Shown here piece after piece: positions 26,408 through 35,437 of a stretch of DNA of 64,000 nt. Each line of letters starts with the position of its first letter. Positions within the stretch are counted from its first letter, which is position 1. Source of the DNA: Pirellulaceae bacterium (GTDB lineage: Bacteria > Planctomycetota > Planctomycetia > Pirellulales > Pirellulaceae); contig BPJV01000004.1 of NCBI GenBank assembly GCA_026004795.1, positions 620,001 to 684,000 on the forward strand. The letters are read 5' to 3'. A program made the position numbers and the translations under genes. The notes beneath the pieces were generated by a model. That model was not told where the DNA came from. It was given only the letters and a program-made list of their open reading frames with translations, and did not search any database.

Positions 26408-28230
26408 CGTTGGTGCTCGGAATCTCTGCCTTTTTTCATGATTCCGCCGTGGCCTTATTGCGCGATGGGCAGGTAGTGGCCGCCGCCAGTGAGGAACGGT
26501 TCTCTCGCCGCAAGCACGATGCGCGTTTTCCGAAGTTGGCGCTGCGTGCCTGCCTGGACAAGATCGGTGCCCAGATCGAGGACATCGACTACGTTGCCTA
26601 CTACGAAAAGCCCCTGTTGAAATTCGACCGCTTGCTGGAAACCTACCTCGCTTTTGCACCGCGCGGGTATCGAAGCTTCGCCCACGCCATGCCACCGTGG
26701 CTGCACACCAAACTCCGGTTGCCTCACGTCATTCGTCAGAATATGCAAGGATGGCGTCGTCGCCGTTTGATCTTTTGCGAACATCATGAAGCGCATGCTG
26801 CCAGCGCCTTCTTTCCCTCCCCTTTTGATGAAGCTGCCGTGTTGACTATCGATGGCGTGGGCGAGTGGGCAACCACGACTTGGGGCGTGGGGTGCGGTAA
26901 TCGCTTGGAGCTGCGTCAAGAGGTGCGGTTTCCTCATTCGCTCGGTCTGTTCTATTCGGCGTTCACCTATTTTTGCGGTTTCCGCGTTAATTCGGGCGAA
27001 TACAAGCTGATGGGATTGGCCCCCTATGGCCGGCCGGTATATGCGGATTTGATTCGCGATCACTTGATCGACATCCACGAGGATGGTTCCTTCCATCTGC
27101 ACCTCGAGTATTTTCCTTACTGCACTTCCTTGAGAATGACCGGTAAGAAGTTGGAGCGGCTTCTCGGGTGCCGGCGGCGTGTGCCTGAAACCCCCATCCG
27201 CCAAGTGGACATGGATTTAGCGGCAAGTGTGCAATCGGTGACCGAGGAGATCGTGCTGAAACTGGCGCAGCACGTGCATCGGCAAACCGGGCAAGCGCAC
27301 CTGTGTATGGCCGGTGGCGTGGCGCTGAATTGCGTCGCCAATGGACGTCTGTTGCGCGAAGGGCCATTTCGACGCATCTGGGTGCAACCGGCGGCGGGAG
27401 ATGCGGGAGGGGCCGTGGGGGCGGCGTGGTTGGTTTGGCACCAGCTGCTACAGCAACGTCGCTGCCCCCTGTCGCAGGACGGCCAGAGTGGTTCGCTGCT
27501 TGGTCCTGAAGTGCAGGACCATGAGATCGCTTTGTTGCTGCGCCGTGGTGCCAAAGCGACTTGTTTCGCGGAGCCGGCGGAGTTGGATCGCATCGTCGCC
27601 GTGTTGCTGGATCGCCAAGCGGTCGTCGGATGGGTACAAGGCGCGATGGAGTTCGGGCCTCGCGCCTTGGGAAACCGTAGTATCCTGGGCGATCCGCGCC
27701 ATCCCGAAATGCAGTCGAAGATGAACCTGAAGATCAAGTTCCGCGAATCCTTTCGGCCATTTGCTCCTGCCGTCTTGCAAGAACATGCGAGTGAGTACTT
27801 CGACATGAGGGATGACGACGAGAGTCCCTACATGTTGTTTACTTTCTATGTGCGTGAGGGGCATCGATGCGCTCCCGCAGGCGATTTGCCGGGACTGGAG
27901 CGTGTCAAGCAGGTGCGCAGCGACATTCCTGCCGTGACTCACTTGGACTATTCGGCTCGCGTGCAAACCGTATCCCCCACCCACCACCCGCGCTTCTATC
28001 GCCTGCTCGACGCATTCTACCAACGCACCGGTTGTCCCGTGCTGATCAATACCAGTTTCAATGTCCGTGGCGAGCCCATCGTGTGTACGGCGGAGGATGC
28101 CTACCGCTGTTTCTTGGCCACCGATATGGACGCGCTGGTGATCAATAACTATCTGTTTCTCAAAGAGGACCAGCCGGCTGAGCTGGTGCGACGTGAAGGG
28201 GCCTACGTGAAGAATTTGGAGCTCGATTGA
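26404..28230 (+). CDS. Carbamoyltransferase (NodU/TobZ family)
   Basis: A 608-residue O-carbamoyltransferase that would form carbamoyl-adenylate from carbamoyl phosphate and ATP and transfer the carbamoyl group to a hydroxyl or amino acceptor. The N-terminal Kae1-like domain opens with LGISAFFHDSAVALL and carries EHHEAHAASAF (near 125) with the metal-binding histidines, then LTIDGVGEW. CMAGGVALNCVANG lies near 301. The C-terminal YrdC-like/NodU_C region has WVQGAMEFGPRALGNRSIL and INTSFNVRGEPIV. Length is typical. It is overlapped by the SGNH hydrolase gene and followed after one base by an SxtJ-like gene, a combination found in gene clusters for exopolysaccharides and natural products. The acceptor is unknown. 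Confidence 0.93.
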   Translation: MTLVLGISAFFHDSAVALLRDGQVVAAASEERFSRRKHDARFPKLALRACLDKIGAQIEDIDYVAYYEKPLLKFDRLLETYLAFAPRGYRSFAHAMPPWLHTKLRLPHVIRQNMQGWRRRRLIFCEHHEAHAASAFFPSPFDEAAVLTIDGVGEWATTTWGVGCGNRLELRQEVRFPHSLGLFYSAFTYFCGFRVNSGEYKLMGLAPYGRPVYADLIRDHLIDIHEDGSFHLHLEYFPYCTSLRMTGKKLERLLGCRRRVPETPIRQVDMDLAASVQSVTEEIVLKLAQHVHRQTGQAHLCMAGGVALNCVANGRLLREGPFRRIWVQPAAGDAGGAVGAAWLVWHQLLQQRRCPLSQDGQSGSLLGPEVQDHEIALLLRRGAKATCFAEPAELDRIVAVLLDRQAVVGWVQGAMEFGPRALGNRSILGDPRHPEMQSKMNLKIKFRESFRPFAPAVLQEHASEYFDMRDDDESPYMLFTFYVREGHRCAPAGDLPGLERVKQVRSDIPAVTHLDYSARVQTVSPTHHPRFYRLLDAFYQRTGCPVLINTSFNVRGEPIVCTAEDAYRCFLATDMDALVINNYLFLKEDQPAELVRREGAYVKNLELD

Positions 28231-28231
28231 C

Positions 28232-28639
28232 ATGCCGCTTATCGATACCGAACAACCTCCTTCGCCCAGTATGCAGCGGTGGTTTGGGCTTTCATTAGCC
28301 GTGGCAATCTGCATCCTTGGATGGATGCTGCGGCCCCTGTGGGCGGTGGCCCCCATCGTCTCGGTCGGGGTGGGCGGAGCGGTGGCAGCGGTCTATTATC
28401 TCTTGCCGAAGTCGCGTTTGGTGATCATCCGGGGGTGGCAAAAGGTGACGTTTCCGGTGGCCTGGATGTTGAGCCATCTCTTGTTGGGCAGCGTCTTCCT
28501 GCTGATCGTGACGCCGCTTGGGTATTGGTTGCGGTGGCGCGGCCACGATCCATTGCAGATTCGCCCCGGTCGCCGCACCTCTGCCTGGAGTGACCATCGC
28601 CGTCGGGATGCCTTGCAAGATTACTTTCGGCAATTCTGA
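28232..28639 (+). CDS. SxtJ-like small membrane protein
   Basis: A 135-residue protein with three or four hydrophobic helices: one near residue 17-35, one near 38-58 (VAPIVSVGVGGAVAAVYYLLP), and one near 70-95 (WMLSHLLLGSVFLLIVTPLGYWL). The tail is soluble and arginine-rich (RPGRRTSAW). The pattern matches the SxtJ family, named from a saxitoxin-cluster gene of unknown function that commonly sits beside carbamoyltransferases. It begins one base after the carbamoyltransferase stop, so it is in the same operon. Its role may be to bring the cytoplasmic enzyme to a membrane-linked acceptor, which is an inference. The DUF5989 gene often seen in such clusters is not present. Confidence 0.75.
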   Translation: MPLIDTEQPPSPSMQRWFGLSLAVAICILGWMLRPLWAVAPIVSVGVGGAVAAVYYLLPKSRLVIIRGWQKVTFPVAWMLSHLLLGSVFLLIVTPLGYWLRWRGHDPLQIRPGRRTSAWSDHRRRDALQDYFRQF

Positions 28640-28649
28640 ATCTATCCGG

Positions 28650-28679
28650 TTCGCACCACCCGCTCGGACCTTCTACAAT
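28650..28679 (+). promoter_or_regulatory. Candidate promoter for the 28786 symporter
   Basis: TTCGCA (28650-28655), an 18-base spacer, then TACAAT (28674-28679) followed by GCT. It shares the TTCGCA element with the hom candidate and TACAATGCT with the one at 30939. Motif evidence only. Confidence 0.4.
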
Positions 28680-28785
28680 GCTCACTTTGCCATGAGCCGC
28701 GCCACCATGGGGAGGTTGCGGCAAGGGCATCAAACCAGGCCTTCTCAGCGGATTCATCATTTCTGCCTTTGGTAAGGACTTAACC

Positions 28786-30924
28786 ATGATCTGGATCGAC
28801 TATGTGGTTCTGTTCGCCTACTTCATCGGGATGGTAGCGATTGGAATATGGTCGATGCGCCGCGTGCACGGGCAAGAAGATTACTTTATGGGAGGTCGTG
28901 GTTTCGGCAAGTTGTTGCAAACCTTTGCGGCGTTCGGTGCTGGGACCGGTGCCCATGAACCGGTCAACGTCGGACGCACCGCGTGGACCAGCGGACTAAG
29001 TGGCGTATGGTCGGCGCTGATGTGGTTGTTTGTGACGCCCGTGTATTGGATTGTCGGCGTGTGGTACCGCCGCATGCGCCACCTGACCCTCGGGGACTGG
29101 TTCGTCGAGCGTTACGAGTCGCCGGCCATGGGAGTGGCCTACACGCTGTTTGCCATCGCCTTCTACATGGCCTACCTGTCGACCATGCTGTCGGCGATCA
29201 GCGCCTTCAGTGTGCCTCTGTTGGGAGTGGACCAACTGCTGGGGATTCCCATCGAAATGGTCTTGGTGCCCGCGTTGGCGATCGTCGTCATCCTCTACGG
29301 CGTCTTGGGGGGATTGCGGGCTGCGTACTACACGGATCTTGTTCAGGGGATTTTTATTATCCTGCTGTCCGTGTTGCTGATCCCCACGGGTTTGCGGGCG
29401 CTGGTCGAGCAATTTGGAGATCCGCAGACGATGGGAATCGGCGATGGCTTTCGTATTTTGCACCAACGCGTCGCTCCCGACTATTTCAATCTCTTCGGTG
29501 GACCAGCAGCGGGGGAGTTTCCCTGGCACTATATCGTCGCTTTGAGCGTTTTAGGGTTGGTGGGCATCGTCGTCCAGCCGCACTTTATCGCCACCGGCGG
29601 GGGATCGGCGAAGAGCGAGGATGAGGCGCGCGTGGGGCTTGTCGTGGGCAATTTCCTCAAGCGTTTGTGTACGGTCGGCTGGGCGATGACAGCGCTGATC
29701 GCACTGGCACTACTAGCCGGGAATCATGAGATCGCGTTGGATCCGGATCGCGTTTGGGGAGTGGCGGCACGCGAAGTCCTCGGGCCCATGAAGCTCGGAC
29801 TGGTTGGTCTCATGCTCGCCTGCCTGATGGCGGCCATGATGAGTTCGGCCGACGCCTACATGATCGTCACTTCGGGACTGGTGACACGCAACGTGTACGC
29901 CGCGTATGTCGATGCTGATGCCGATGAGAAGACCTACGTGCTGGTGGGAAGAATCACCGGTTTGATCGTCGTCGTCGGCGCGGCAGCGGTGGCGCTGTGG
30001 AAAGCCGACGTGTTCGGGCAATTCAAAATGGCTTTGGAGTTGCCGATCCTGTTTGCCGCCCCATTTTGGTTGGGGATGTGTTGGCGTCGTGCCAATCGCA
30101 CCGCGGTATGGTGGACGATGCTCGCGACGCTGGCCATTTTCTTCGTCCTGCCGCCGTTGCTGCCCACCGTCATCCCCAGCCTGCGCACCTCACCGACGCT
30201 GACACAGAAATCCGACCTCACCATCACCGCGATCGACCGGCCCGCGACGGCTGCCGACGTCGCTCGGTACGAAGCCTGGCGGGCGTTGAAGGAGCAGGCC
30301 GATCGCAATCCCGAATTGGCTGAAAAGCTGGGAACGCAACCACCGGCCGCACAGATCGGGCAACCGATCACGGTGGAGATGCGGAGCGGCGGGGCAAGCA
30401 TCTTTTGGTCGGGAGGCTTGGAGCCCATCGCGGGGGGGCGCACAGAAATCGTGGAACAACGACAAGAGGGTAATCGCCGGATTACTGTGGTCCGCGAGGT
30501 GGGCCAGTTCCGCGGGCTTGGTTCACTAAACATCGAGTTTCTTGGTTACCAGTGGCTGGGGGTCGACCTGACACGTTGTTCCCGCGCAACCTTGGAGACG
30601 TTGCGGTTGCCACCGCGCGTGTTGACCCCGTTTCTGATCCTTATCGTGTTCAGTTTCCTCACCCCGCGCAATCGCCAAGAGGCCTTGGATCGCTTCTATG
30701 TCAAGATGAAGACGGAAGTGCTGCCCGATCCAGAAGCAGATCGGCAAGAACTGGCCCGATCCTACGCCGACCCCCACCGGTTCGATCACCGAAAACTCTT
30801 TCCGGATAGCGACGTCGAGTTGGTGCGCCCACGAGCTAAGGACGTCATCGGATTCATCGTCTGCATCGGCGTGTGTGTCGCGATCATCGGCCTGCTGGCA
30901 TGGTTGGCCCAGATTGGAGCGTGA
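28786..30924 (+). CDS. Sodium:solute symporter (SSS family) with large extra-membrane insertion
   Basis: A 712-residue SSS transporter, unrelated in detail to the one at 22045. N-terminal helices include IDYVVLFAYFIGMVAIGIWSM, then the substrate-site loop YFMGGRGFGKLLQTFAAFGAGTGA. LYGVLGGLRAAYYTDLVQG is the SSS signature near residue 175. ACLMAAMMSSADAYMIVTSGLVTRN carries the sodium-site serines. After a helix near residue 455 there is an unusual hydrophilic insertion of roughly 130 residues (about 465-600) before the final helices and a 100-residue tail. Family length is normally 450-550. AAGGA sits ahead of the ATG. The substrate is unknown. It may be independent of the carbamoyltransferase operon, given the promoter candidate between them. 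Confidence 0.9.
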   Translation: MIWIDYVVLFAYFIGMVAIGIWSMRRVHGQEDYFMGGRGFGKLLQTFAAFGAGTGAHEPVNVGRTAWTSGLSGVWSALMWLFVTPVYWIVGVWYRRMRHLTLGDWFVERYESPAMGVAYTLFAIAFYMAYLSTMLSAISAFSVPLLGVDQLLGIPIEMVLVPALAIVVILYGVLGGLRAAYYTDLVQGIFIILLSVLLIPTGLRALVEQFGDPQTMGIGDGFRILHQRVAPDYFNLFGGPAAGEFPWHYIVALSVLGLVGIVVQPHFIATGGGSAKSEDEARVGLVVGNFLKRLCTVGWAMTALIALALLAGNHEIALDPDRVWGVAAREVLGPMKLGLVGLMLACLMAAMMSSADAYMIVTSGLVTRNVYAAYVDADADEKTYVLVGRITGLIVVVGAAAVALWKADVFGQFKMALELPILFAAPFWLGMCWRRANRTAVWWTMLATLAIFFVLPPLLPTVIPSLRTSPTLTQKSDLTITAIDRPATAADVARYEAWRALKEQADRNPELAEKLGTQPPAAQIGQPITVEMRSGGASIFWSGGLEPIAGGRTEIVEQRQEGNRRITVVREVGQFRGLGSLNIEFLGYQWLGVDLTRCSRATLETLRLPPRVLTPFLILIVFSFLTPRNRQEALDRFYVKMKTEVLPDPEADRQELARSYADPHRFDHRKLFPDSDVELVRPRAKDVIGFIVCIGVCVAIIGLLAWLAQIGA

Positions 30925-30944
30925 TACAAGGAGCGCGGTACAAT
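30914..30944 (+). promoter_or_regulatory. Candidate promoter for the 30990 gene
   Basis: TTGGAG (30914-30919), a 19-base spacer and TACAAT (30939-30944) followed by GCT. It overlaps the 3' end of the symporter gene and lies 45 bases ahead of the next ATG. The long spacer makes the -35 call weak. Confidence 0.35.
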
Positions 30945-30989
30945 GCTTTTCGCGTACATCCCGCTGTGGTTGCGAGAAAGGAGCGGACC

Positions 30990-32477
30990 ATGCAGCCCCA
31001 CCATCAGGCCTTGTGGCAGCGCGTCGAGCGGTTCGACCTCGATCCGCCCACGCGTAGTCTCCGCTTGTCGACCCGCCTGGCCCGCGAGAACGGTTGGAGT
31101 TTGCCGTTCGCTCGACGCGTGCTTGGCGAATACAAACGGTTTCTGTTCCTCAGTGCCGTTGCCAGTCATCCGGTGTGTCCGTCGGAGCAGGTCGACCAAG
31201 CCTGGCATCTTCATCTCACCTACACACGCTTCTGGGAGTCCTTGTGCAACGACGTGTTAGGAAGGCCGTTGCACCACGACGCGACGCGAGGTGGCCAGAG
31301 CGAGCGTTTGCGGCATGAAGAGCTCTACCGATCCACCTTGGAGAGTTATCGACGGTTTTTCGGAACGCCACCAGAGGATATTTGGCCACCGCTGGAGGAG
31401 CGTTTTGAGCACAGGGCTCAGTGGTGCCGCATCGATCGGGCCAAGTACTGGCTGGTTCCCCGCCCGAGGTGGGCCATGAAGCGACTCCTGCACGTGCTGG
31501 CGCCGCAGCGAAGGCGCCGGGGAAATAGTCGGTGGACTGCCTTGTTGCTGGTACCCATCATCGCGGTCTCCAATCCTTTCAATTTTTCCGGCCCCGCGTT
31601 CCTGGTCTTCTTCTTGGCGATGTACTTCATCGCCTTGCTGGGCGGCTTGATCGTGCGCCGCATGTTGTTGCCCGAAATGAGGGATGTGACCGCTATCGAG
31701 TTGAATCCCTATGAAATTGCCTGTCTCAACCATGGCCCACGCGTGGTGATCCATGCCGCCATCGCGCGGTTGGTTCACGATGACCTGCTCACCCAGAAGC
31801 ATGAAGCCGGCCAGGAGGCCGACGAGCCTACGCAAGCAGACGTGCGACTGGTCGTCGCTCAACCACTGCCGGACTCGGCCTTGCCGTTAGAGCGCGCCAT
31901 CTATCGGCGGACCGCAGAGGCAGGGGAGGAAGGGATGCTTATCGACGAGCTGCAGGACGCAGTGTTACCGGAAGCAGCAGACATCGAGGTCCGCCTGCAG
32001 GAGCTAGGCCTTTTGAATCGCGGCGACGACATGCTGGCGCGATGGATTCCGGCCAGCATGATGGCAGCTCTGCTGCTGGTGGGCGTCGGAAAGATTGCCA
32101 TCGGTCTGCACCGTGATCGACCGGTCGTACTGCTGGTCGTCGCCTGCCTCATCGTCCTGATAACCGGGATGTCGTTTTTGCACAAACGTCGACTTTCGCG
32201 AGCTGGCGAGAGGGTGCTACGGCGCTATCGAGGCCTCGCTCCGCCACTGGTCGAGGCAGTGCGCAAGCATCGTGCCACGGGTGAAGATTTGGCCATGGCG
32301 TTGGCCTTGACTGGCGGTGCAGCGTTGGCAGGAACGAGTCTGGCCGCTCTGTGGCCCGCCGGTAATTCCAGCCGGACGAACAGTGGTTGGTGGAGCGGGT
32401 GTGGCACCGGGTGCGGAGGCGGTGGCTGCGGCGGTGGGGGATGCGGAGGAGGTTGTGGCGGCTGCGGTGGCGATTGA
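30990..32477 (+). CDS. TIGR04222-like membrane protein with Gly/Cys-rich tail
   Basis: A 495-residue protein. ATG 30990 is chosen because AAAGGAG precedes it by 8 bases. Residues about 10-140 resemble the glycine-rich domain-containing-protein-like domain, with the mark CPSEQVDQAWHLHLTYT. Two close hydrophobic segments follow (about 185-225), a cytoplasmic region with winged-helix-like repeats, then two more helices near 350-395. The last 30 residues consist almost only of Gly and Cys in CGGG-type repeats starting near SGCGTGCGGG and ending in Asp. Proteins of this layout are annotated as TIGR04222 membrane proteins with unknown function; the Cys-rich end suggests metal binding or cross-linking. 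No functional partner is visible. Confidence 0.75.
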   Translation: MQPHHQALWQRVERFDLDPPTRSLRLSTRLARENGWSLPFARRVLGEYKRFLFLSAVASHPVCPSEQVDQAWHLHLTYTRFWESLCNDVLGRPLHHDATRGGQSERLRHEELYRSTLESYRRFFGTPPEDIWPPLEERFEHRAQWCRIDRAKYWLVPRPRWAMKRLLHVLAPQRRRRGNSRWTALLLVPIIAVSNPFNFSGPAFLVFFLAMYFIALLGGLIVRRMLLPEMRDVTAIELNPYEIACLNHGPRVVIHAAIARLVHDDLLTQKHEAGQEADEPTQADVRLVVAQPLPDSALPLERAIYRRTAEAGEEGMLIDELQDAVLPEAADIEVRLQELGLLNRGDDMLARWIPASMMAALLLVGVGKIAIGLHRDRPVVLLVVACLIVLITGMSFLHKRRLSRAGERVLRRYRGLAPPLVEAVRKHRATGEDLAMALALTGGAALAGTSLAALWPAGNSSRTNSGWWSGCGTGCGGGGCGGGGCGGGCGGCGGD

Positions 32478-32576
32478 TCCTGCCCTGGGCCGCGTCACTG
32501 GGCCGGGCGTAACGGAAGCCCGTTCACCGTGGCACTGCGCACGGTTCTCCGTTCGAGCGAGATGGTCGCGATACCG

Positions 32577-33836
32577 TTAGCGAAGCCGACGCATGTAGTT
32601 GACAAAGGCGACATCCAATTCTTGCACATCCTCACCGAAATGCTTCTGGAAGAGTTCCAGACGTTCTCGTGGTGAGGACTCACCCAACGGCGGCAATTGG
32701 CTAAGCTCTGCCAAATAGGAGGCGAAGGCATCACGGCGGGTCTTGATGAGGAAGTAGGTAAGTGCCCAAGCTTCCGGGTAGGCCGACTTGGCCAGCTGAC
32801 TTTCTCGTAGCCGTTCGTCGCTACTCAACAGTGTGATCAGCGAGTCGGCGGGACGCTGGGGCAGGTACTGAGAGAAAAGCCGCAGGTTGTGATAGTTGAC
32901 CTGTCCCATCCGCCACCCCGAATTGCTACGCAAATCAGGGGCTTCGAAGAACATCGCTAATCCTTCGCTCAACCACAGTGGGTTATCCGCCAGGCGAGTT
33001 TGCATACCGCTGTTGTAAGCCAATTGATGCACCGCTTCGTGCACGATGGTGGCAACCGTGCGCTCGGCCTGAGGGCGGGACAGAATCTGGTTGATGACAC
33101 GGCTGGAAGCGATGCGGGTACCACGCGGCACCATGCCATTGACGCCCGTCAAATCGTAGGAGACGATCACGTTCGTTTTCATGTTGTAGTAACCGATCAT
33201 CGCTGCCGCCGCGTCGCCGATCTCACGCCGGGCATATTGGAGGTACGATTCCTGGTCGCGAAAAACAACGGCGGGAAGAGGGAACCGGGGTTCGCGCAAC
33301 TGCAAGTGCTGATCTTTTTCCCAAAAGTTGTAGAAGCCTCGATACAGCCGTTCGAAAAGCTCCCCCGCCCATTTCGCGTAGGCATCACTGGTGTTGTAGA
33401 CGATGACGAAGTGGCGAGTCTTGAAGACTTGGAAACCGGGAGGCAAACGCTGTTGGTAGCTGTGGTACAGCTCTTCGCCACTCCATGGGCGAAAAACGGC
33501 CGAACTCGGCGCGCAGGATAGGATCTCTTCTGCCAACAATGTCCATAGCTGGCCATCAGGAGTCAGAATCAGTCGACTACCGTCGGCATACTTCTGGATC
33601 TCTTCCGCGGTGGTGGACTCGATGCCATATTCCGTTTTGAACGTGATGTCGACCGCTGGTCCGGTGAGCGAATCCTGCCTGTCGGCCGCCCCCACAGTGC
33701 CGCCCAGCAACAGCCCTCCGATGCCCAAGAGCAAGGTCCATCGATACCGGAGCAGCGAGGCAACACCGTGAGGGGCGACGTAGGGCAGCCGCGCCACAAG
33801 CCGACGATTCGACCAAATCAACCGTGGATAAATCAT
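32577..33836 (-). CDS. DUF1570 domain-containing putative metalloprotease, exported
   Basis: A 419-residue protein with an N-terminal hydrophobic segment (RYRWTLLLGIGGLLLGGTVG, about residues 31-50), indicating export or membrane anchoring. A zinc-peptidase-like HEAVHQL motif lies near residue 265, followed by a downstream Glu in LWLSEGLAMFFE, the gluzincin arrangement HExxH plus E. The segment FKTRHFVIVYNTSDAYA near 140 is typical of DUF1570. The family is expanded in planctomycetes, and its substrates are unknown. The motif suggests an active peptidase, but this is not proven. It has no obvious operon partner and lies convergent to the Cys-rich membrane protein gene. Confidence 0.8.
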   Translation of the reverse strand: MIYPRLIWSNRRLVARLPYVAPHGVASLLRYRWTLLLGIGGLLLGGTVGAADRQDSLTGPAVDITFKTEYGIESTTAEEIQKYADGSRLILTPDGQLWTLLAEEILSCAPSSAVFRPWSGEELYHSYQQRLPPGFQVFKTRHFVIVYNTSDAYAKWAGELFERLYRGFYNFWEKDQHLQLREPRFPLPAVVFRDQESYLQYARREIGDAAAAMIGYYNMKTNVIVSYDLTGVNGMVPRGTRIASSRVINQILSRPQAERTVATIVHEAVHQLAYNSGMQTRLADNPLWLSEGLAMFFEAPDLRSNSGWRMGQVNYHNLRLFSQYLPQRPADSLITLLSSDERLRESQLAKSAYPEAWALTYFLIKTRRDAFASYLAELSQLPPLGESSPRERLELFQKHFGEDVQELDVAFVNYMRRLR

Positions 33837-33976
33837 GTTTTCCCTGCAGCAGAATGATGTGGCGGGAGCGACTTCCTCACCGTGCTCCCCCGACCCTGTC
33901 CTTCTTCAACTTTGATGGCTGGTCAGTTGTCTGTCAAATGAAAATCAATAGCCATGGCTACCATTGGGGCATCGCA

Positions 33977-35437
33977 TCAGCCGGGTAGTTTATCGATGGC
34001 ACGGATGACCCCTTCGGCTTTGTGCCATGTCTCTTGTTCCTCAGCCGCTGGCTGGCTATCTACCACGATGCCACCTCCCACGGACAACGACCACCAGCCT
34101 TCGCAGCTGGTAACGGTACGGATGAGGATATTCGTATCCAGATCCCCGGCCAGATTGAAGTAACCTAACGCTCCACAATACGGGCCGCGGACGACTTGCT
34201 CCAACTCCGTAATGATTTCCATGGCGCGAATCTTGGGGGCACCAGTGATGGAACCGCCAGGAAATGCGGCTGCGATCAGATCGCAGGCGTCGTGAGGAGG
34301 TGCCAACTCGGCGGTGACCGTGGAGACGAGGTGCCAGACGTAGGGATAGCGCTCCAAGCGACACAGTTGGGGAACCGCTACCGATCGCGGGATGGCGACT
34401 TTCGACAAATCGTTGCGCAACAAGTCAACGATCATGACGTTCTCGGCGCGGTCCTTCTCGCTCTCCTGCAGCATTTTTCCCATCGCCGAATCGGCAAGGG
34501 GATCGGACAATCGTGGCCTGGTTCCCTTGATCGGATGGGTTTCCACTCGCCCTTGGCGGACGTGAAGGAAACGCTCGGGAGAGGTGCTCAACACTTGAAT
34601 GCGTCCGAAGTCGACATACCCAGAAAACGGCGCGGGGTTGAGTTGGCGCAGATGCAAGTAAAGGTCGCTGGGCGCGCAGCGGGCGCGGGTTAGCAAGCGC
34701 TGGGAGAGATTCACTTGAAACACGTCCCCAGCATGAATGTAATCGACGCATCGGGCAACTGCCTGGCGATACGCTTGAGGGCTGAAGTTGCTCGTCCACT
34801 CCGCATGCCGAGTGGCATACTGAGGGCTCAAAACGGTCCGCGCGACAGTCCCGGCAGGGGCCCCATGACTGGGCTCCATGGACGGCTCCTTCAACCATCC
34901 TTCGAATTGCTGCAATCGAGCGTAGGCTTGACGTGCGCGGTCGATGGGATCGACATGAGGGAGCCCCTGGGAGATCAACCACCCCTGGCCCACTTGGTGA
35001 TCCCACGCCAGTACGACGTCGTAAAAGCCGAGTTCGGCCAGTGGTAAGCTGAACTCGTTGTATCGAACTTCAGGTAGCTTTTCGAAACACCGCCCGAATT
35101 CATATCCGAACCACCCCATCCATCCGCCTTGCATGGGCGGCAAATCGGAAATCAGTGGTTGCTGAAACCGACGGAGCAATTGGCGCGGAAAAACCAATGC
35201 ATCGTTTTGTTCGCTGTCGATGCGTACGATGGCGATCGGAGACGCCGAAAGGTAACTGTAACGGGACGCGGCGGTCGATGGCAGACTGCTGTCCAGCCAC
35301 ACGCACCCCGGGCGTCGGCACAAGCGGCGAAAACAATATTCAGGAGTCCAAGCCGCCGGGAGAGGACGAACGAGAGGCAACGAGCGCGGCGCCACATCGT
35401 CTTCATGATTGGCCGAAGTGTTCAAGGGCAATTTCAC
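33977..35437 (-). CDS. pabB: Aminodeoxychorismate synthase component I
   Basis: A 486-residue chorismate-utilising enzyme that aminates chorismate to 4-amino-4-deoxychorismate for folate synthesis. PIKGTRPR near residue 302 carries the lysine characteristic of PabB; anthranilate synthase TrpE usually has Ala at that position. Other marks are DVFQVNLSQRL, YVDFGRIQVLSTSPERFL, ENVMIVDLLRNDL and the C-terminal FPGGSITGAPKIRAMEII. The start is GTG at 35437 and overlaps the last 35 bases of the acyl ligase gene, so the two are translationally linked. The amidotransferase subunit (PabA) is not seen here; a trpG product may serve both, as is common. Confidence 0.92.
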   Translation of the reverse strand: MKLPLNTSANHEDDVAPRSLPLVRPLPAAWTPEYCFRRLCRRPGCVWLDSSLPSTAASRYSYLSASPIAIVRIDSEQNDALVFPRQLLRRFQQPLISDLPPMQGGWMGWFGYEFGRCFEKLPEVRYNEFSLPLAELGFYDVVLAWDHQVGQGWLISQGLPHVDPIDRARQAYARLQQFEGWLKEPSMEPSHGAPAGTVARTVLSPQYATRHAEWTSNFSPQAYRQAVARCVDYIHAGDVFQVNLSQRLLTRARCAPSDLYLHLRQLNPAPFSGYVDFGRIQVLSTSPERFLHVRQGRVETHPIKGTRPRLSDPLADSAMGKMLQESEKDRAENVMIVDLLRNDLSKVAIPRSVAVPQLCRLERYPYVWHLVSTVTAELAPPHDACDLIAAAFPGGSITGAPKIRAMEIITELEQVVRGPYCGALGYFNLAGDLDTNILIRTVTSCEGWWSLSVGGGIVVDSQPAAEEQETWHKAEGVIRAIDKLPG

